Shown: piece after piece, positions 40,607 through 49,237 of the stretch
Layout: each line of letters opens with the position of its first letter
Numbering within the stretch: position 1 is the stretch's first letter
DNA from: an uncultured Eubacteriales bacterium
Lineage (GTDB): Bacteria > Bacillota > Clostridia > Oscillospirales > Oscillospiraceae
Direction: 5' to 3'
DNA: 61,736 bases
Assembly (NCBI GenBank): GCA_900543085.1
Contig: UQQF01000009.1
Coordinates: 1-61,736 of the forward strand
Position numbers and translations under genes: made by a program
Notes under the pieces: generated by a model
What the model was told of the DNA's origin: nothing
Database searches by the model: none
The model's input: the letters and a program-made list of their open reading frames with translations, nothing else

Positions 40607-42148
40607 TTGGACAGCAAAGTTGCAGCGGTGCAGATGCGTGACATCACCAAGTCGTTCGGCTCCGTCAAGGCCAACGACAAGGTCTGGCTGGACATCTACA
40701 AGGGAGAGATTCTAGCACTGCTCGGAGAGAACGGCAGCGGCAAAACCACGCTGATGAACATGCTCTCCGGTATCTACTTCCCCGACGAGGGGCAGATTTT
40801 CGTCGACGGGTGCGAGGTAGTCATTCGCTCGCCCAAGGACGCCTTTGACCTCGGCATCGGCATGATACACCAGCACTTCAAGCTGGTGGACGTGCTGACC
40901 GCGGCGGAGAACATCATCCTCGGCCTGCCGGGCAAGGGCAGGCTGGACATCAAGGCCGTGGCCGCTAAGGTCAAGGAGATAAGCGAGCGCTACGGCTTCG
41001 AAGTCGACCCCATGCAGAAGGTCTACGACATGTCCGTCTCGCAGAAGCAGACCGTGGAGATAGTCAAGGTGCTCTACCGCGGCGCGGACATACTCATCCT
41101 CGACGAGCCCACGGCCGTGCTCACGCCGCAGGAGACGGAAAAGCTCTTTGCCGTGCTGCGCAACATGCGCGACGACGGCAAGGCCATCGTGATAATCACG
41201 CACAAGCTCCACGAGGTGGAGGAGCTCTCCGACCGCGTGGCCATACTCCGCCACGGCCACTTCGTCGGCGACATGCCCACCAAGAAGACCAACGCCGGCG
41301 AGATGACCAACATGATGGTCGGCCGCCCGGTGGTGCTCAACATCAACCGCCCCGAGCCCAAGAACCCTCAGCGCCGCCTGGAGGTCAAGCACCTCACCGT
41401 CCTGGACGAGGAGGGTGTCACCAAGCTCGACGACGTCTCCTTCACCGCCTACTCGGGCGAGATACTCGGCGTGGCCGGCATATCCGGCAGCGGCCAGAAG
41501 GAGCTGCTGGAGGCCATCGCTGGACTGCACCGCGCAGAGGGCGGCTCCATAGTCTACGTAGACCCGGCTACGGGCAGCGAGGAGGAGCTGATAGGCAAAG
41601 ACCCGCGCGACATCAGCGACATGGGCGTTGCGCTCAGCTTCGTGCCCGAGGACAGGCTCGGCATGGGTCTCGTGGGCGACATGGATCTCTCTGACAACAT
41701 GATGCTCCGCTCCTTCCGCCGCGGCCGCGGCTTCTTCACCGACCGCAAGAGCCCGCACAAGCTGGCCGAGCGCGTGGTCGAGGAGCTGGAGGTCAACACC
41801 CCCAGCATAGAGACGCCGGTGCGCCGCCTCTCCGGCGGCAACGTGCAGAAGGTGCTGGTCGGACGCGAGATATCCAGCGCGCCGACCGTGCTGCTGACCG
41901 CCTACGCCGTGCGCGGCCTGGACATAAACTCGTCCTACACCATCTACGACCTGATAAACAAGCAGAAGGAGCGCGGCGTCGCCGTCGTATACGTTGGCGA
42001 AGACCTGGACGTGCTGCTGGAGCTGGCCGACCGCATCCTCGTGCTCTGCGGCGGCAAGGTGAGCGGCATCATACCCGGCCGGGGCGCTACCAAGCGCCGC
42101 GTCGGCCTGATGATGACCAGACTTGGAGGAGGTGACGGGGATGAATGA
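40607..42148 (+). CDS. Nucleoside/purine ABC transporter ATPase (two ABC domains)
   Basis: 513 aa from TTG with AGGAGGT 6 nt upstream (or an internal ATG 27 nt later). First cassette: GENGSGKTT, signature MSVSQKQTVEIVK, Walker B ILILDEPTAVLTP. Second cassette: modified Walker A GISGSGQKE, LSGGNVQKVLVGREIS, Walker B-like TVLLTAYAVRGLD without the usual Glu. This fused, asymmetric pair is typical of BMP-linked and sugar importers (NupO/RbsA type), in which one site is degenerate. Its end overlaps the permease start by 8 nt. Confidence 0.95.
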   Translation: MDSKVAAVQMRDITKSFGSVKANDKVWLDIYKGEILALLGENGSGKTTLMNMLSGIYFPDEGQIFVDGCEVVIRSPKDAFDLGIGMIHQHFKLVDVLTAAENIILGLPGKGRLDIKAVAAKVKEISERYGFEVDPMQKVYDMSVSQKQTVEIVKVLYRGADILILDEPTAVLTPQETEKLFAVLRNMRDDGKAIVIITHKLHEVEELSDRVAILRHGHFVGDMPTKKTNAGEMTNMMVGRPVVLNINRPEPKNPQRRLEVKHLTVLDEEGVTKLDDVSFTAYSGEILGVAGISGSGQKELLEAIAGLHRAEGGSIVYVDPATGSEEELIGKDPRDISDMGVALSFVPEDRLGMGLVGDMDLSDNMMLRSFRRGRGFFTDRKSPHKLAERVVEELEVNTPSIETPVRRLSGGNVQKVLVGREISSAPTVLLTAYAVRGLDINSSYTIYDLINKQKERGVAVVYVGEDLDVLLELADRILVLCGGKVSGIIPGRGATKRRVGLMMTRLGGGDGDE

Positions 42149-43253
42149 GAAGGTGCGTGTGCCCCTGGTGCACATTTCGCGGCGCAGCAGCCTGCCCTGG
42201 TACAAGGCCTGGGCTATCCGCGCCGCGGCAATAGTCCTCGCCCTCATTGTCTGCGGCGTCATAACCGCGCTGCTCACGGGCGAGAACCCCATCAGCATCT
42301 ACGCCTCCATGCTGGACGGCGCGTTCGGCACTTCGCGCAGGATCTGGGTGCTGCTGCAGAACATCGCCATTTTGCTGTGCGTCTCCCTGGCGGTCACGCC
42401 CGCGTTCAAGATGCGCTTTTGGAACATAGGCGGCGAGGGTCAGATCATGGCCGGCTGCCTTGCCACCGCGGCCTGCATGATAGTCCTCGGCGGCACCATC
42501 CCCAACTGGCTGCTCATCGTCGTGATGCTCGCGGCCAGCCTGCTCGCCGGCGGCATCTGGGGTCTCATCCCCGCCTTCTTCAAGGCCAAGTGGAACACCA
42601 ACGAGACGCTGTTCACCCTGATGATGAACTACGTGGCCATACAGCTGGTGGCCTTCTTCATAATAATCTGGGAGTCCCCCGCCGGCAGCGGCAACGTGGG
42701 CATCATCAACCAGCAGAGCCAGGCGGGCTGGCTGCCCTCCATCGGCGGCAACCGCTACATGCTCAACGTGATAATCGTGGCGGTGCTCACCGTGCTCATG
42801 TACGTCTATCTGAAGTACACCAAGCACGGCTACGAGATAGCCGTCGTCGGCGAGAGCGAGCGCACCGCCCGCTACGTCGGCATCAAGGTCGAGCGCGTGA
42901 TCATGCGCACGATGCTCATCTCCGGCGCGCTGTGCGGCCTCGCAGGCTTCCTGCTCGTGGCCGGAACCGACCACACGATCACCACCTCGCTCTCGGACAG
43001 CCGCGGCTTCACCGCCGTCATGGTGTCCTGGCTGGCCAAGTTCAGCCCCGTCTTCATGGTGCTCGCCAGCTTCCTGCTGGTGTTCCTCGACCGCGGCGCC
43101 AGCGAGATAGCCACCGACTTCGGCCTGAACGAGGCCTTCGGCGACATACTCACGGGCATCATCCTTTTCTTCATCATCGGCTGCGAGTTCTTTATAACCT
43201 ATGAGCTCCACTTCCGTGGACGCGCGGCAAAGGAGGCGGCGGAAAATGTTTGA
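42141..43253 (+). CDS. Nucleoside/purine ABC transporter permease 1
   Basis: 370-aa BPD_transp_2-family permease (NupP/YufP type) with about 8-9 membrane helices. FKMRFWNIGGEGQIMAG and TNETLFTLMMNYVAIQL are family signatures; the cytoplasmic YEIAVVGESERTARYVGI loop contacts the ATPase. The ATG at 42141 has GGAGGTG upstream and overlaps the ATPase gene. It forms the channel with permease 2. Confidence 0.94.
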   Translation: MNEKVRVPLVHISRRSSLPWYKAWAIRAAAIVLALIVCGVITALLTGENPISIYASMLDGAFGTSRRIWVLLQNIAILLCVSLAVTPAFKMRFWNIGGEGQIMAGCLATAACMIVLGGTIPNWLLIVVMLAASLLAGGIWGLIPAFFKAKWNTNETLFTLMMNYVAIQLVAFFIIIWESPAGSGNVGIINQQSQAGWLPSIGGNRYMLNVIIVAVLTVLMYVYLKYTKHGYEIAVVGESERTARYVGIKVERVIMRTMLISGALCGLAGFLLVAGTDHTITTSLSDSRGFTAVMVSWLAKFSPVFMVLASFLLVFLDRGASEIATDFGLNEAFGDILTGIILFFIIGCEFFITYELHFRGRAAKEAAENV

Positions 43254-44238
43254 CTTTGTGGCCTTTATCCCCCGCGCCGTGGCGCAGGGCATACCGCTCA
43301 TGCTCGGCAGCACGGGCGAGACGCTCACCCAGAAGTCCGGCAACCTCAACCTCGGCCTGCCCGGCGTCATGTACGTCGGCGCCATCTGCGGCGTCATCGG
43401 CTCGTTCATGTACGAGCTGAACACCCCCGCGGAGGAGATGAACGCCCTGCTGGCCGTGGGCATACCCACGCTCTGCTGTCTTGCGGGCAGCGTGCTGATG
43501 GGTCTGCTCTACTGCTTCCTCACCGTCACGCTGCGCGCCAACCAGAACGTCACCGGCCTGGCCATGACCACCTTCGGCGTCGGCTTCGGCAACTTCTTCG
43601 GCGGCTCGCTGATACGCCTGACGGACAGCGAGGTGCCCAGCATAGCCCTGACGGCGACCAGCTCGTTCTTCAAGACCTCCCTGCCCTTTGCGGACGACCT
43701 GGGCTGGTTCGGCAGCATATTCCTGAGCTACGGCGCGCTGGCGTACATCGCCGTCATCATCGCCCTGGCCTGCTCGTACTTCCTCAAGCGCACGCGCAGC
43801 GGCCTGAACCTGCGCGCCGTGGGCGAGGACCCGGCCACGGCCGACGCCGCCGGCATCAACGTCACCCTCTACAAGTACAAGGCGACCTGCGTGGGCTGCA
43901 TGATAGCCGGCCTCGGCGGGCTCTACTACGTCATGGACTACGCCAACGGCATCTGGTCCAACGACGCCTTCGGCGACCGCGGCTGGCTGGCCATCGCGCT
44001 GGTCATCTTCACGATGTGGCGCCCGGCCGTCGGCATCCTGGCCAGCATACTGTTCGGCGGGCTGTATATACTCCACCTCTTTATCCCCACCGGCACGAAC
44101 CTGGCCATCAAGGAGCTGTACAAGATGCTCCCCTACCTCGTGACCATCGCCGTGCTGATAATCGTCTCCCTGAAAAAGAGCCGCGAGAACCAGCCGCCCG
44201 CCCACCTCGGTCTCTCATATTTCCGAGAGGAAAGATAA
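43246..44238 (+). CDS. Nucleoside/purine ABC transporter permease 2
   Basis: 330-aa BPD_transp_2 permease (NupQ/YufQ type). It shows KSGNLNLGLPGVMYVGA, the counterpart of permease 1's NIGGEGQ motif, and GLNLRAVGEDPATADAAGI, the ATPase-coupling loop. The start ATG (43246) overlaps permease 1 by 8 nt with AGGAGG upstream. The C-terminus (ENQPPAHLGLSYFREER) is cytoplasmic. It is the last gene of the riboswitch-controlled operon, followed by a terminator. Confidence 0.94.
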   Translation: MFDFVAFIPRAVAQGIPLMLGSTGETLTQKSGNLNLGLPGVMYVGAICGVIGSFMYELNTPAEEMNALLAVGIPTLCCLAGSVLMGLLYCFLTVTLRANQNVTGLAMTTFGVGFGNFFGGSLIRLTDSEVPSIALTATSSFFKTSLPFADDLGWFGSIFLSYGALAYIAVIIALACSYFLKRTRSGLNLRAVGEDPATADAAGINVTLYKYKATCVGCMIAGLGGLYYVMDYANGIWSNDAFGDRGWLAIALVIFTMWRPAVGILASILFGGLYILHLFIPTGTNLAIKELYKMLPYLVTIAVLIIVSLKKSRENQPPAHLGLSYFREER

Positions 44239-44239
44239 A

Positions 44240-44276
44240 CAATCAGACGCAGAACGCCCGGAAATCCGGGCGTTCT
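44240..44276 (+). terminator. Terminator of the purine transporter operon (first of two near-identical copies)
   Basis: AGAACGCCCGG-AAAT-CCGGGCGTTCT stem. The same 37 bp, with one mismatch, recur at 44609-44645 on the far side of a dispersed repeat copy. A further hairpin AAAAAAAGGCC-tcga-cGGCCTTTTTTT follows at 44286-44313. Confidence 0.8.
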
Positions 44277-44329
44277 GAGTATGTCAAAAAAAGGCCTCGA
44301 CGGCCTTTTTTTGACAATAAAGTCCCCCG

Positions 44330-44608
44330 GCCGCGAGCGGCCGATGGAGACCAACACTTCGCTCTGCGCCTCACTGGCCGCCAAAAAGGCGGCCAATTCG
44401 ACGCTCGCTCCGTCGTTGCAAGCTGCATATCCTTCGCTCCCGGCTAAAGCCGAGAGCTCAGTCATTTCGCTGCTCCTCCTCTCCCGATGAGTGCGATTCG
44501 CACTCATCGGGAACCCGAAGTATTTTCGGCGACGTACACGCCGCCGCCGAAAATGATCTCAATCCCTTTCGCGCCCATAGGGCGCGAAACTCTGCGAGGC
44601 TTCTTTGA
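44330..44608 (+). repeat. Dispersed structured repeat, copy 3
   Basis: The most complete plus-orientation copy. In order: GCGAGCGGCCGATGGAGACC, TGGCCGCC/GGCGGCCA hairpin, GCAAGCTGCATATCCTTCGC, CGGCTAAAGCCG hairpin, GAGCTCAGTCATTTCGCTGC, TCCTCCTCTCC, GATGAGTGCG/CGCACTCATC hairpin, ATTTTCGGCG...CGCCGAAAAT hairpin, TTTCGCGCCC/GGGCGCGAAA hairpin and CTCTGCGAGGCTTC. No coding content. Confidence 0.8.
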
Positions 44609-44645
44609 CAATCAGACTCAGAACGCCCGGAAATCCGGGCGTTCT
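44609..44645 (+). repeat. Second copy of the 37-bp terminator sequence
   Basis: Matches 44240-44276 at 36 of 37 positions. The two flank repeat copy 3, so the repeat sits between duplicated terminators. Confidence 0.8.
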
Positions 44646-44695
44646 TTTACATGTTGCGCAAATTACAAATAAATATTTGTGAATTTACTGACACA

Positions 44696-44724
44696 TTGAC
44701 AATTGCAGGCATTTAGTGTATTAT
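44696..44724 (+). promoter_or_regulatory. Promoter of nfnAB fusion gene
   Basis: TTGACA (44696-44701), 17 bp, TATTAT (44719-44724), about 45 nt before the start codon; the strongest consensus promoter on this strand. Confidence 0.7.
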
Positions 44725-44770
44725 AGTTCCCGTACATGCGCGCGGCGCGAAATGTGATATGGAAAGGCGG

Positions 44771-47065
44771 ATGAAAATGTTCAAGATCGCGGAAAAATTC
44801 CCCCTCAATACCTCGCAGACCATCTTCCGGGTCAGCATCGAGGCTCCCCTGATAGCCAAGAGCGCGAAGCCCGGCCAGTTTGCAATATTCCGGCTTGACG
44901 AGTACGGCGAGCGCTTCCCGCTCACCATCGCGGACTACGACCCGGAAGTCGGCACGGTCAGCTTCAACTTCCAGCCCGCGGGCAAGAGCACCCAGATGTT
45001 CTCGCTCATGGAGCCCGGCGACTTCATCGCGGACATTGTCGGTCCGCTCGGCCGCCCCGCTGAGATAGACCCGAACGCCAAGCGCGTCTGCGTGGTCGGC
45101 GGCGGCACCGGCTGCGCCATAAACTACCCCGTCGCCAAGGAGCTCAAGCGCCTGGGCATCGGCGTCGATATGATATGCGGCTTCCGCAGCAAGGACATTG
45201 TCATCATGGAAGACGAGTTCCGCGCCGCCTGCGATAACCTCTACATAACCACCGACGACGGCACCTACGGCGAGGCCGGCTTCGTCACCAACAAGCTCAA
45301 GGAGCTCATTGAGAGCGGCGTCCAGTACGACAGCGTGCTGACCTGCGGCCCCATCGTCATGATGAAGAACGTGGCGGAGGTCACCCGCCCCTACGGCATA
45401 AAGACCAACGCCAGCCTGAACCCCATAATGATAGACGGCACGGGCATGTGCGGCGGCTGCCGCCTGAGCGTCGCCGGCGAGCGCAAGTTCGCCTGCGTCG
45501 ACGGCCCCGAGTTTGACGCGCACCTGGTGGACTGGGACAGCCTGCTGGAGCGCAACACCTTCTACACCGCCGAGGAGGCCGAGGAAAACGAGCACGTCTG
45601 CCGCATCACCGGCGGCGTCCGCCGCGGCGAGTACAAGCCCGGCGTCATTGAAGGCGTGGAGGAGAACCCCGCCAAGCGCATGACCAAGCACCCGATGCCG
45701 GAGCAGGACCCCGTCATCCGCGCCAAGAACTTCAATGAGGTCGCCCTGGGCTACACCGCGCAGATAGCGCGCGACGAGGCTCAGCGCTGCCTGAACTGCA
45801 AGAACCCGCAGTGCGTGCAGGGCTGCCCGGTCAACGTCCGCATCCCCGAGTTCATCTCCCACGTCAAGGTGGGCGAGTACGAGGAGGCCTACAACGTCAT
45901 CGCCAGCACCAACAGCCTCGCCGCCGTCTGCGGCCGCGTCTGTCCGCAGGAGAAGCAGTGCGAGAGCAAGTGCGTGCGCGGCATCAAGGGCGAACCGGTG
46001 GCCATCGGCCGCCTGGAGCGCTACGTCGCCGACTTCCACCTCGAGCACGGCGACACCCACGGCGCGGAAGTCCCCCACAAGGTGGAGAGCAACGGCCACA
46101 AGGTCGCGGTCATCGGCTCCGGCCCCAGCGGCCTGACCTGCGCCGGCGACCTGGCCAAGAAGGGCTACGACGTCACGGTCTTCGAGGCGCTGCACAAGTG
46201 CGGCGGCGTGCTGGCCTACGGCATCCCCGAGTTCCGTCTGCCCAAGAGCATAGTCGACCGCGAGGTCAAGAACCTCGAGGCCTACGGCGTCAAGTTTGTC
46301 ACCGACTGCATCATCGGCCGCACCATGCCGCTCGACCAGCTGTTCACCGACGGCTTCGAGGCCGTGTTCATCGGCTCCGGCGCCGGCCTGCCGCAGTTCC
46401 TGAACATCCCGGGCGAGAACCTGCTGGGCGTCTACAGCGCCAACGAGTACCTCACCCGTATCAACCTCATGAAGGCCTATCGCGACGACTACGACACGCC
46501 GATAAAGTCCAACGCCAAGCGCATCGCCGTCGTCGGCGCCGGCAACGTGGCCATGGACGCCGCCCGCTGCGCCAAGCGCATGGGCGCCGACGAGGTGTTC
46601 ATCGTCTACCGCCGCGGCCGCAACGAGCTGCCCGCCCGCGCCGAGGAAGTCCACCACGCCGAGGAGGAGGGCATCGAGTTCCGCCTGCTCAATAACCCCG
46701 TCGAGATACTCGGCGACGTCAACGGCAAGGTCGTCGGCCTCAAGTGCGTGCGCATGAAGCTCGGCGAGCCGGACGCCTCCGGCCGCGCCAGCGTCACGCC
46801 GATCGAGGGCAGCGAATTCGTCATGGTGGCCGACGCGGTCATCGTGGCCATCGGCACCACGCCGAACCCGCTGCTGCGCACCACCACCCCGGGTCTGGAG
46901 ACCAACCGCAAGGGCTGCCTGGTCGTGAACGAGGACGCCATGACCAGCCGCGACGGCGTTTACGCCGGCGGCGACGCCGTCACCGGCGCTGCCACCGTCA
47001 TCCTCGCCATGGGCGCCGGCAAAAAGGGCGCCGAGAGCATAGACAAGTACATCCAGAGCAAATAA
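44771..47065 (+). CDS. Fused NADH-dependent ferredoxin:NADP+ oxidoreductase (NfnA-NfnB)
   Basis: 764 aa. Residues 1-about 275 are the NfnA/SudB-type half: ferredoxin reductase-like FAD/NAD domain (LTIADYD, VGGGTGCAINYPVAKEL) and a 2Fe-2S site ending MCGGCRLSV...CVDGPEF. Residues about 300-764 are the NfnB/GltD-like half: RCLNCKNPQCVQGCPV and CGRVCPQEKQCESKCVRG for 4Fe-4S clusters, then VIGSGPSGLTCAGDLA (FAD) and VVGAGNVAMDAARCAKRMG (NADP). Nfn bifurcates electrons between NADPH, NAD and ferredoxin; in most species the halves are separate proteins. ATG 44777 is an alternative start with better ribosome-site spacing. Confidence 0.93.
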   Translation: MKMFKIAEKFPLNTSQTIFRVSIEAPLIAKSAKPGQFAIFRLDEYGERFPLTIADYDPEVGTVSFNFQPAGKSTQMFSLMEPGDFIADIVGPLGRPAEIDPNAKRVCVVGGGTGCAINYPVAKELKRLGIGVDMICGFRSKDIVIMEDEFRAACDNLYITTDDGTYGEAGFVTNKLKELIESGVQYDSVLTCGPIVMMKNVAEVTRPYGIKTNASLNPIMIDGTGMCGGCRLSVAGERKFACVDGPEFDAHLVDWDSLLERNTFYTAEEAEENEHVCRITGGVRRGEYKPGVIEGVEENPAKRMTKHPMPEQDPVIRAKNFNEVALGYTAQIARDEAQRCLNCKNPQCVQGCPVNVRIPEFISHVKVGEYEEAYNVIASTNSLAAVCGRVCPQEKQCESKCVRGIKGEPVAIGRLERYVADFHLEHGDTHGAEVPHKVESNGHKVAVIGSGPSGLTCAGDLAKKGYDVTVFEALHKCGGVLAYGIPEFRLPKSIVDREVKNLEAYGVKFVTDCIIGRTMPLDQLFTDGFEAVFIGSGAGLPQFLNIPGENLLGVYSANEYLTRINLMKAYRDDYDTPIKSNAKRIAVVGAGNVAMDAARCAKRMGADEVFIVYRRGRNELPARAEEVHHAEEEGIEFRLLNNPVEILGDVNGKVVGLKCVRMKLGEPDASGRASVTPIEGSEFVMVADAVIVAIGTTPNPLLRTTTPGLETNRKGCLVVNEDAMTSRDGVYAGGDAVTGAATVILAMGAGKKGAESIDKYIQSK

Positions 47066-47076
47066 GCGCAAAGACA

Positions 47077-47109
47077 AAAACCTGGGTCGATGCATATCGG
47101 CCCAGGTTT
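47077..47109. terminator. Bidirectional terminator between nfnAB and XRE gene
   Basis: AAACCTGGGTCGA-tgcata-TCGGCCCAGGTTT stem flanked by A and T runs between convergent genes. Confidence 0.75.
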
Positions 47110-47356
47110 ATTTTTCCCTGCCCAGCAGCCAGTCGGCGCTGACGTTCAATATATCCGCAAGCGCGGCCAGCTCTATGTCTGAGACGGGGCGCTTCTGCCC
47201 CTCCAGCAGGGAGAGCGCAGGTATGCTTATCGCCACGCCGTGCGTTTGCAGCCGTGCAAGCAGCTCCGTCTGCTTCAGTCCCAGCTCCAGCCGGCGGCGC
47301 GTCACACGCTCGCCCACTATGTTTCTGTCTCCCAAGCCCAGCTTCCTCGTGCGCAT
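47108..47356 (-). CDS. XRE-family regulator
   Basis: 82 aa, a single Cro/C1 HTH: NIVGERVTRRRLELGLKQTE, ALSLLEGQKRPVSDIELAALADILNV in part, ending SADWLLGREK. The N-terminal helix is preceded by a charged MRTRKLGLGDRN. It is a lone gene with palindromes just upstream, so it probably represses itself and possibly the divergent membrane/spermidine-synthase-like gene. Confidence 0.9.
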   Translation of the reverse strand: MRTRKLGLGDRNIVGERVTRRRLELGLKQTELLARLQTHGVAISIPALSLLEGQKRPVSDIELAALADILNVSADWLLGREK

Positions 47357-47404
47357 CGCAACGCCCCCTTTGCATGAAGTATAAGCAAAAAGGCGCTTGC
47401 CAAA

Positions 47405-47419
47405 TTTGGTAATACCAAA
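47405..47419. promoter_or_regulatory. Operator-like palindrome upstream of the XRE gene
   Basis: TTTGGTA-A-TACCAAA, perfect. It sits in an AT-rich stretch that has further CCAAAT half-sites (47398-47404, 47439-47445), a typical XRE autoregulatory site. Confidence 0.6.
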
Positions 47420-47463
47420 TATACTAAATTTAACTACGCCAAATTAGGCAAACTCATACGTAA

Positions 47464-47496
47464 CCGCAGGGGAAGCGCGATAGGCTTCCCCTGCGG
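47464..47496 (+). terminator. Hairpin in the divergent region
   Basis: Perfect 13-bp stem CCGCAGGGGAAGC/GCTTCCCCTGCGG with loop, then CGTTTTA. It would stop plus-strand leakage before the next gene's own promoter. Confidence 0.6.
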
Positions 47497-47534
47497 CGTT
47501 TTATGGGGGGTGCGAATTTCATGCAAAACGCTGA

Positions 47535-47563
47535 TTGGCTAAACCGTTAGACTGTGCTATCAT
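47535..47563 (+). promoter_or_regulatory. Promoter of the spermidine-synthase-like fusion gene
   Basis: TTGGCT (47535-47540), 17 bp, TATCAT (47558-47563). Confidence 0.5.
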
Positions 47564-47595
47564 ACGGTGTGGATATAAAAGGAGGTTTTCCCAGC

Positions 47596-49185
47596 ATGGA
47601 AAAGCAAGGCGCGCCCATCCTCGGGCGCAAAGTGTTTCTGTACCTGACCAGCTTCTTTTCGGGCATGTCCGTCATGGCCATAGAGCTGGGCGCCAGCAGG
47701 CTGCTGGCGCCGTACTTCTCCAGCTCACAGATAGTCTGGACGGTCATAATCGGCACCATCATGATAGCCATGGCCATAGGCAACGTCTGGGGCGGCCGCA
47801 GCGCGGACAAGCACCCGGAGCCGGAGCGGCTGTTCAAGCGGCTGCTGCTGGTGGCCATATGGACGGCGCTGATACCCTTTGTCGGCCGCTACGTGATCGC
47901 GGGCGTCTCGGGTCTCCTGGCGCTGTTCGTCCACTCCAACTTCCTGGTCTGGGCGTCGCTGTGCTCCTGCCTGGTGCTGTTTGTCTTCCCGCTGATGCTG
48001 CTGGGCACCGTCTCGCCCTCGCTGATGAAGTACACCACCGACAGCCTGGACGACAACGGCAAGACCCTCGGCGAGCTGGAGGCGCTGAACACCATAGGCA
48101 GCATCATCGGCACCTTCCTGCCCACCTTTGTCACGATCCCCGCCGTGGGCACGGCGCGCACGTTTTTGATCTTCGCCGCCATCCTGGCCGTGATCTCCCT
48201 GGCGTTCTTCATCTCCCGCCGCAAGTGGATAGCGCGCAGCGCCGTATGCGCCGTGGTGATAACCGCGCTCATCTTCACGCCGATGAACTACTCCTTCGCC
48301 TTCTGGGGCGGGGACGACATCGTGCTCGAGGACGAGAGCATATACAACTACCTCCAGGTCACGGAGGACGAGAACAGCATCAACCTCTCCACCAACGTGG
48401 CCTTCGGCGTGCAGTCGCGCAAGATGAAGTCCGGCGGCATGACCGGCATGTACTACGACTACGCCCTCGCCGCGCCGCTGATGGCCGAGAACGTGGAGGA
48501 CGTGCTCATCCTCGGCCTCGGCACCGGCACCTTTGCCGAGCAGTGCCTGGAGTACTTCCCCGGCTGCAGCGTCACGGGCGTGGAGATAGACGAGAAGATA
48601 GTCAACATCTCCCGCGAGTACTTCGACCTGCCCGAGGAGGTCAACGCCATCGTCGGCGACGGCCGCGCCTGGCTGACGGCCAGCGACGAGCAGTGGGACG
48701 TCATAATGGTCGACGCCTATCAGGACATCACGATACCCTTCCAGATGAGCAGCGTGGAGTTCTTCACCGAGGTGTATGAGCACCTCAAGCCCGGCGGGGT
48801 CATGGTCGTGAATATGTCCATGCGCTCCGAGAGCGAAGGCTCCATGAACGAGTACCTGATGGACACCATCAAGAGCGTGTTCCCCTACGCCTGGACCGTG
48901 CGCGTCAGCGGCGGAACCAACCTGGAGCTGTTCGCCACCGCGGACGAGGACGCGCTCGCGCGCTTTGAGCAGCGCCGCAGCGAGGTGCCCGGCGACTACG
49001 CCGCCATCATGCAGCACGTGGACGAGGGCCTGGAGGCCGTCGAGGGCGGGGACTACATCCTCACCGACGACAAGGCGCCCGTGGAGCTGCTGGGCATGGC
49101 CGTACTCGACGAGATAATAGCCAGCGAGCTGGACGTCCTGCGCGACCAGATAGCCGAAAACGGCATCATGAGCCTGCTAGAATGA
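47596..49185 (+). CDS. Membrane protein fused to spermidine synthase-like methyltransferase-fold domain
   Basis: 529 aa from the ATG with GGAGG 10 nt upstream. Residues about 8-240 hold six or seven membrane helices (FLYLTSFFSGMSVMAIELGASRLLAP in part; LLGTVSPSLMKYTTDSLDDNGKT in part) of the type fused to spermidine synthase-like domains in many bacteria. Residues about 250-460 are the aminopropyltransferase fold: DVLILGLGTGTFAEQ, VTGVEIDEKIV, AIVGDGRAWL, VIMVDAYQD with the catalytic-position Asp. Whether it makes polyamines is uncertain; related fusions have been linked to other SAM or decarboxy-SAM reactions. Lone gene next to an XRE regulator. Confidence 0.9.
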   Translation: MEKQGAPILGRKVFLYLTSFFSGMSVMAIELGASRLLAPYFSSSQIVWTVIIGTIMIAMAIGNVWGGRSADKHPEPERLFKRLLLVAIWTALIPFVGRYVIAGVSGLLALFVHSNFLVWASLCSCLVLFVFPLMLLGTVSPSLMKYTTDSLDDNGKTLGELEALNTIGSIIGTFLPTFVTIPAVGTARTFLIFAAILAVISLAFFISRRKWIARSAVCAVVITALIFTPMNYSFAFWGGDDIVLEDESIYNYLQVTEDENSINLSTNVAFGVQSRKMKSGGMTGMYYDYALAAPLMAENVEDVLILGLGTGTFAEQCLEYFPGCSVTGVEIDEKIVNISREYFDLPEEVNAIVGDGRAWLTASDEQWDVIMVDAYQDITIPFQMSSVEFFTEVYEHLKPGGVMVVNMSMRSESEGSMNEYLMDTIKSVFPYAWTVRVSGGTNLELFATADEDALARFEQRRSEVPGDYAAIMQHVDEGLEAVEGGDYILTDDKAPVELLGMAVLDEIIASELDVLRDQIAENGIMSLLE

Positions 49186-49237
49186 CAATACTCCAACTAC
49201 TCCAACTGCCCCCGCCATCAGGCGGGGGCATTCAGCT

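Noticed and set aside
44663..47095. 810-codon minus-strand open frame opposite nfnAB
   Set aside because: Shadow frame; the translation is Ala/Val/Gly/Asp/His-rich without domains, whereas the plus strand has clear motifs.
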